DNA of 44,371 bases from Actinomycetes bacterium. Lineage in GTDB: Bacteria > Actinomycetota > Acidimicrobiia > Acidimicrobiales > Bog-793. Below the pieces are notes generated by a model. The model was given only the letters and a program-made list of their open reading frames with translations. It did no database searches and had not been told where the DNA came from. The DNA lies in contig JAKBAA010000020.1 of NCBI GenBank assembly GCA_021809425.1, positions 1-44,371 on the forward strand. Reading direction: 5' to 3'. This document shows positions 43,751 through 44,371 of the stretch, one piece after another. Each line of letters opens with the position of its first letter. Position 1 is the stretch's first letter. The position numbers were made by a program, and so were the translations under genes.

Positions 43751-44323
43751 TCAGCTGGGGTGCGCCTCGACGAGGCCCCGCTCCAGCCCATAGCTGCCCA
43801 ACGCCTTCTGCAGCGCTCGCCTTCCCCGGTGGATCCTGCTCATCACCGTGCCGATCGGCACCTCGGTGATCTCGGCGATCTCCTTGTAGGAGAACCCCTC
43901 CACGTCGGCCAGCAGCACGGCGATGCGGAACGCCTCCGGCAGCGACTCGATCGCCGCCTTCACCTCGTCGTCGGTGAACCGCTCGAGCGCCTCCTCCTCG
44001 GCGCTTCGACCCGACGACGACAGCTCGAGCGCGCTCAGCCGGTGGAACAGGTACAGGTCCTCCACGTCCTCCACGTCGGACTCCTCCGGGCGTCGCCGGC
44101 GGGCGCGATAGGTGTTGATGTACGAGTTCGTCAGGATCCGGTACAGCCACGCCTTCAGGTTCGTCCCCTGCTGGAACGAGGCGTACGCCCGGTACGCCTT
44201 CAGGTACGTCTCCTGCACCAGGTCCTCGGCGTCGGCCGGGTTGCGCGTCATGCGCAGCGCCGCGCTGTACAGCGAAGGCATGAACCCCATCGTGTCGTCG
44301 ACGAACGTCGCCTGGTCGGCCAC
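43751..44323 (-). CDS. sigR: ECF RNA polymerase sigma factor, SigR/SigH-like
   Basis: 190 residues. Region 2 ([25 protein letters not shown], with [19 protein letters not shown]) and region 4 ([43 protein letters not shown]) match the SigR/SigH redox group. An acidic linker ([11 protein letters not shown]) joins them. GTG start with AAGG seven bases upstream. First gene of sigR-rsrA-peptidase-tilS-hpt-folE as far as the window shows; only 48 bp upstream are visible and no SigR-type promoter is clear there. Confidence 0.92.
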   Translation of the reverse strand: MADQATFVDDTMGFMPSLYSAALRMTRNPADAEDLVQETYLKAYRAYASFQQGTNLKAWLYRILTNSYINTYRARRRRPEESDVEDVEDLYLFHRLSALELSSSGRSAEEEALERFTDDEVKAAIESLPEAFRIAVLLADVEGFSYKEIAEITEVPIGTVMSRIHRGRRALQKALGSYGLERGLVEAHPS

Positions 44324-44371
44324 GTATCGACCTTATCCAGCCGGCGCCCCTCCCGCGGCACGCCTGCCGCC

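Noticed and set aside
44324..44371. SigR-type autoregulatory promoter upstream of sigR
   Set aside because: GGGAGG followed 17 bases later by GTC is only a loose match to GGGAAT-N18-GTT, and the window ends just upstream.

Overview
The window is very GC-rich, densely packed bacterial chromosome from an actinobacterium. Evidence: GTG and TTG starts are common; CarD, DisA/RadA, ClpC, an RsrA/SigR-type pair, HemQ and a DUF2342-like zinc peptidase are all present; and the order of the right half follows the mycobacterial tilS-hpt-(ftsH)-folE-folP-folB-folK-panC-coaX-lysS-clpC and radA-disA / carD-ispD-ispF-rlmB neighbourhood. Lsr2, PanD, FtsH, CysS and NadA are missing from their usual places, so this is probably a deep-branching lineage, for example an Acidimicrobiia-like one. 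That placement is inference. I see no rRNA, tRNA, CRISPR array, insertion sequence or phage gene.

Left part (1-9130): the 3-isopropylmalate-dehydratase pair leuD-leuC (leuC cut by the window edge) lies downstream of a branched-chain-amino-acid-type ABC transporter operon, livK-livH-livMG-livF, in which permease and ATPase are fused. A divergent MarR regulator and two short-chain dehydrogenases follow. Centre-left (9252-21298): a plus-strand run hemQ-larE-NIL-domain protein-giant sensor kinase/PP2C phosphatase. Next come a minus-strand group (two membrane proteins, a small Cys-rich protein, a PAC2 protein), then plus-strand GNAT, MFS exporter and citrate synthase genes. Several of these genes look leaderless, with a TANNNT box 6-8 nt before the start codon.

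Centre-right (21494-29412): minus-strand rlmB-ispF-ispD-carD, disA-radA and clpC, covering isoprenoid precursor synthesis, rRNA methylation, RNA polymerase control, DNA-integrity signalling and proteolysis. A lone plus-strand polyprenyl diphosphate synthase (29676-30671) interrupts. Right part (30699-44323, all minus): coaX-lysS; a cofactor operon folP-[pseudophosphatase]-folB-folK-panC-nadB-nadC; and a sigR-rsrA-metallopeptidase-tilS-hpt-folE operon. Most neighbours overlap by 4 bp (GTGA, ATGA or TTGA), which implies translational coupling.

The points most worth a second look are: a protein inside the folate operon with a dual-specificity-phosphatase-like fold whose CX5R loop has lost both Cys and Arg and which carries a very long Ala/Lys/Pro/Gly repeat tail; a 23-bp tandem duplication at the hpt/folE junction that creates an 8-codon relay reading frame keeping GTGA coupling; an orphan larE beside a stand-alone NIL-domain gene; and the 1289-residue histidine kinase-receiver-PP2C-ATPase fusion.
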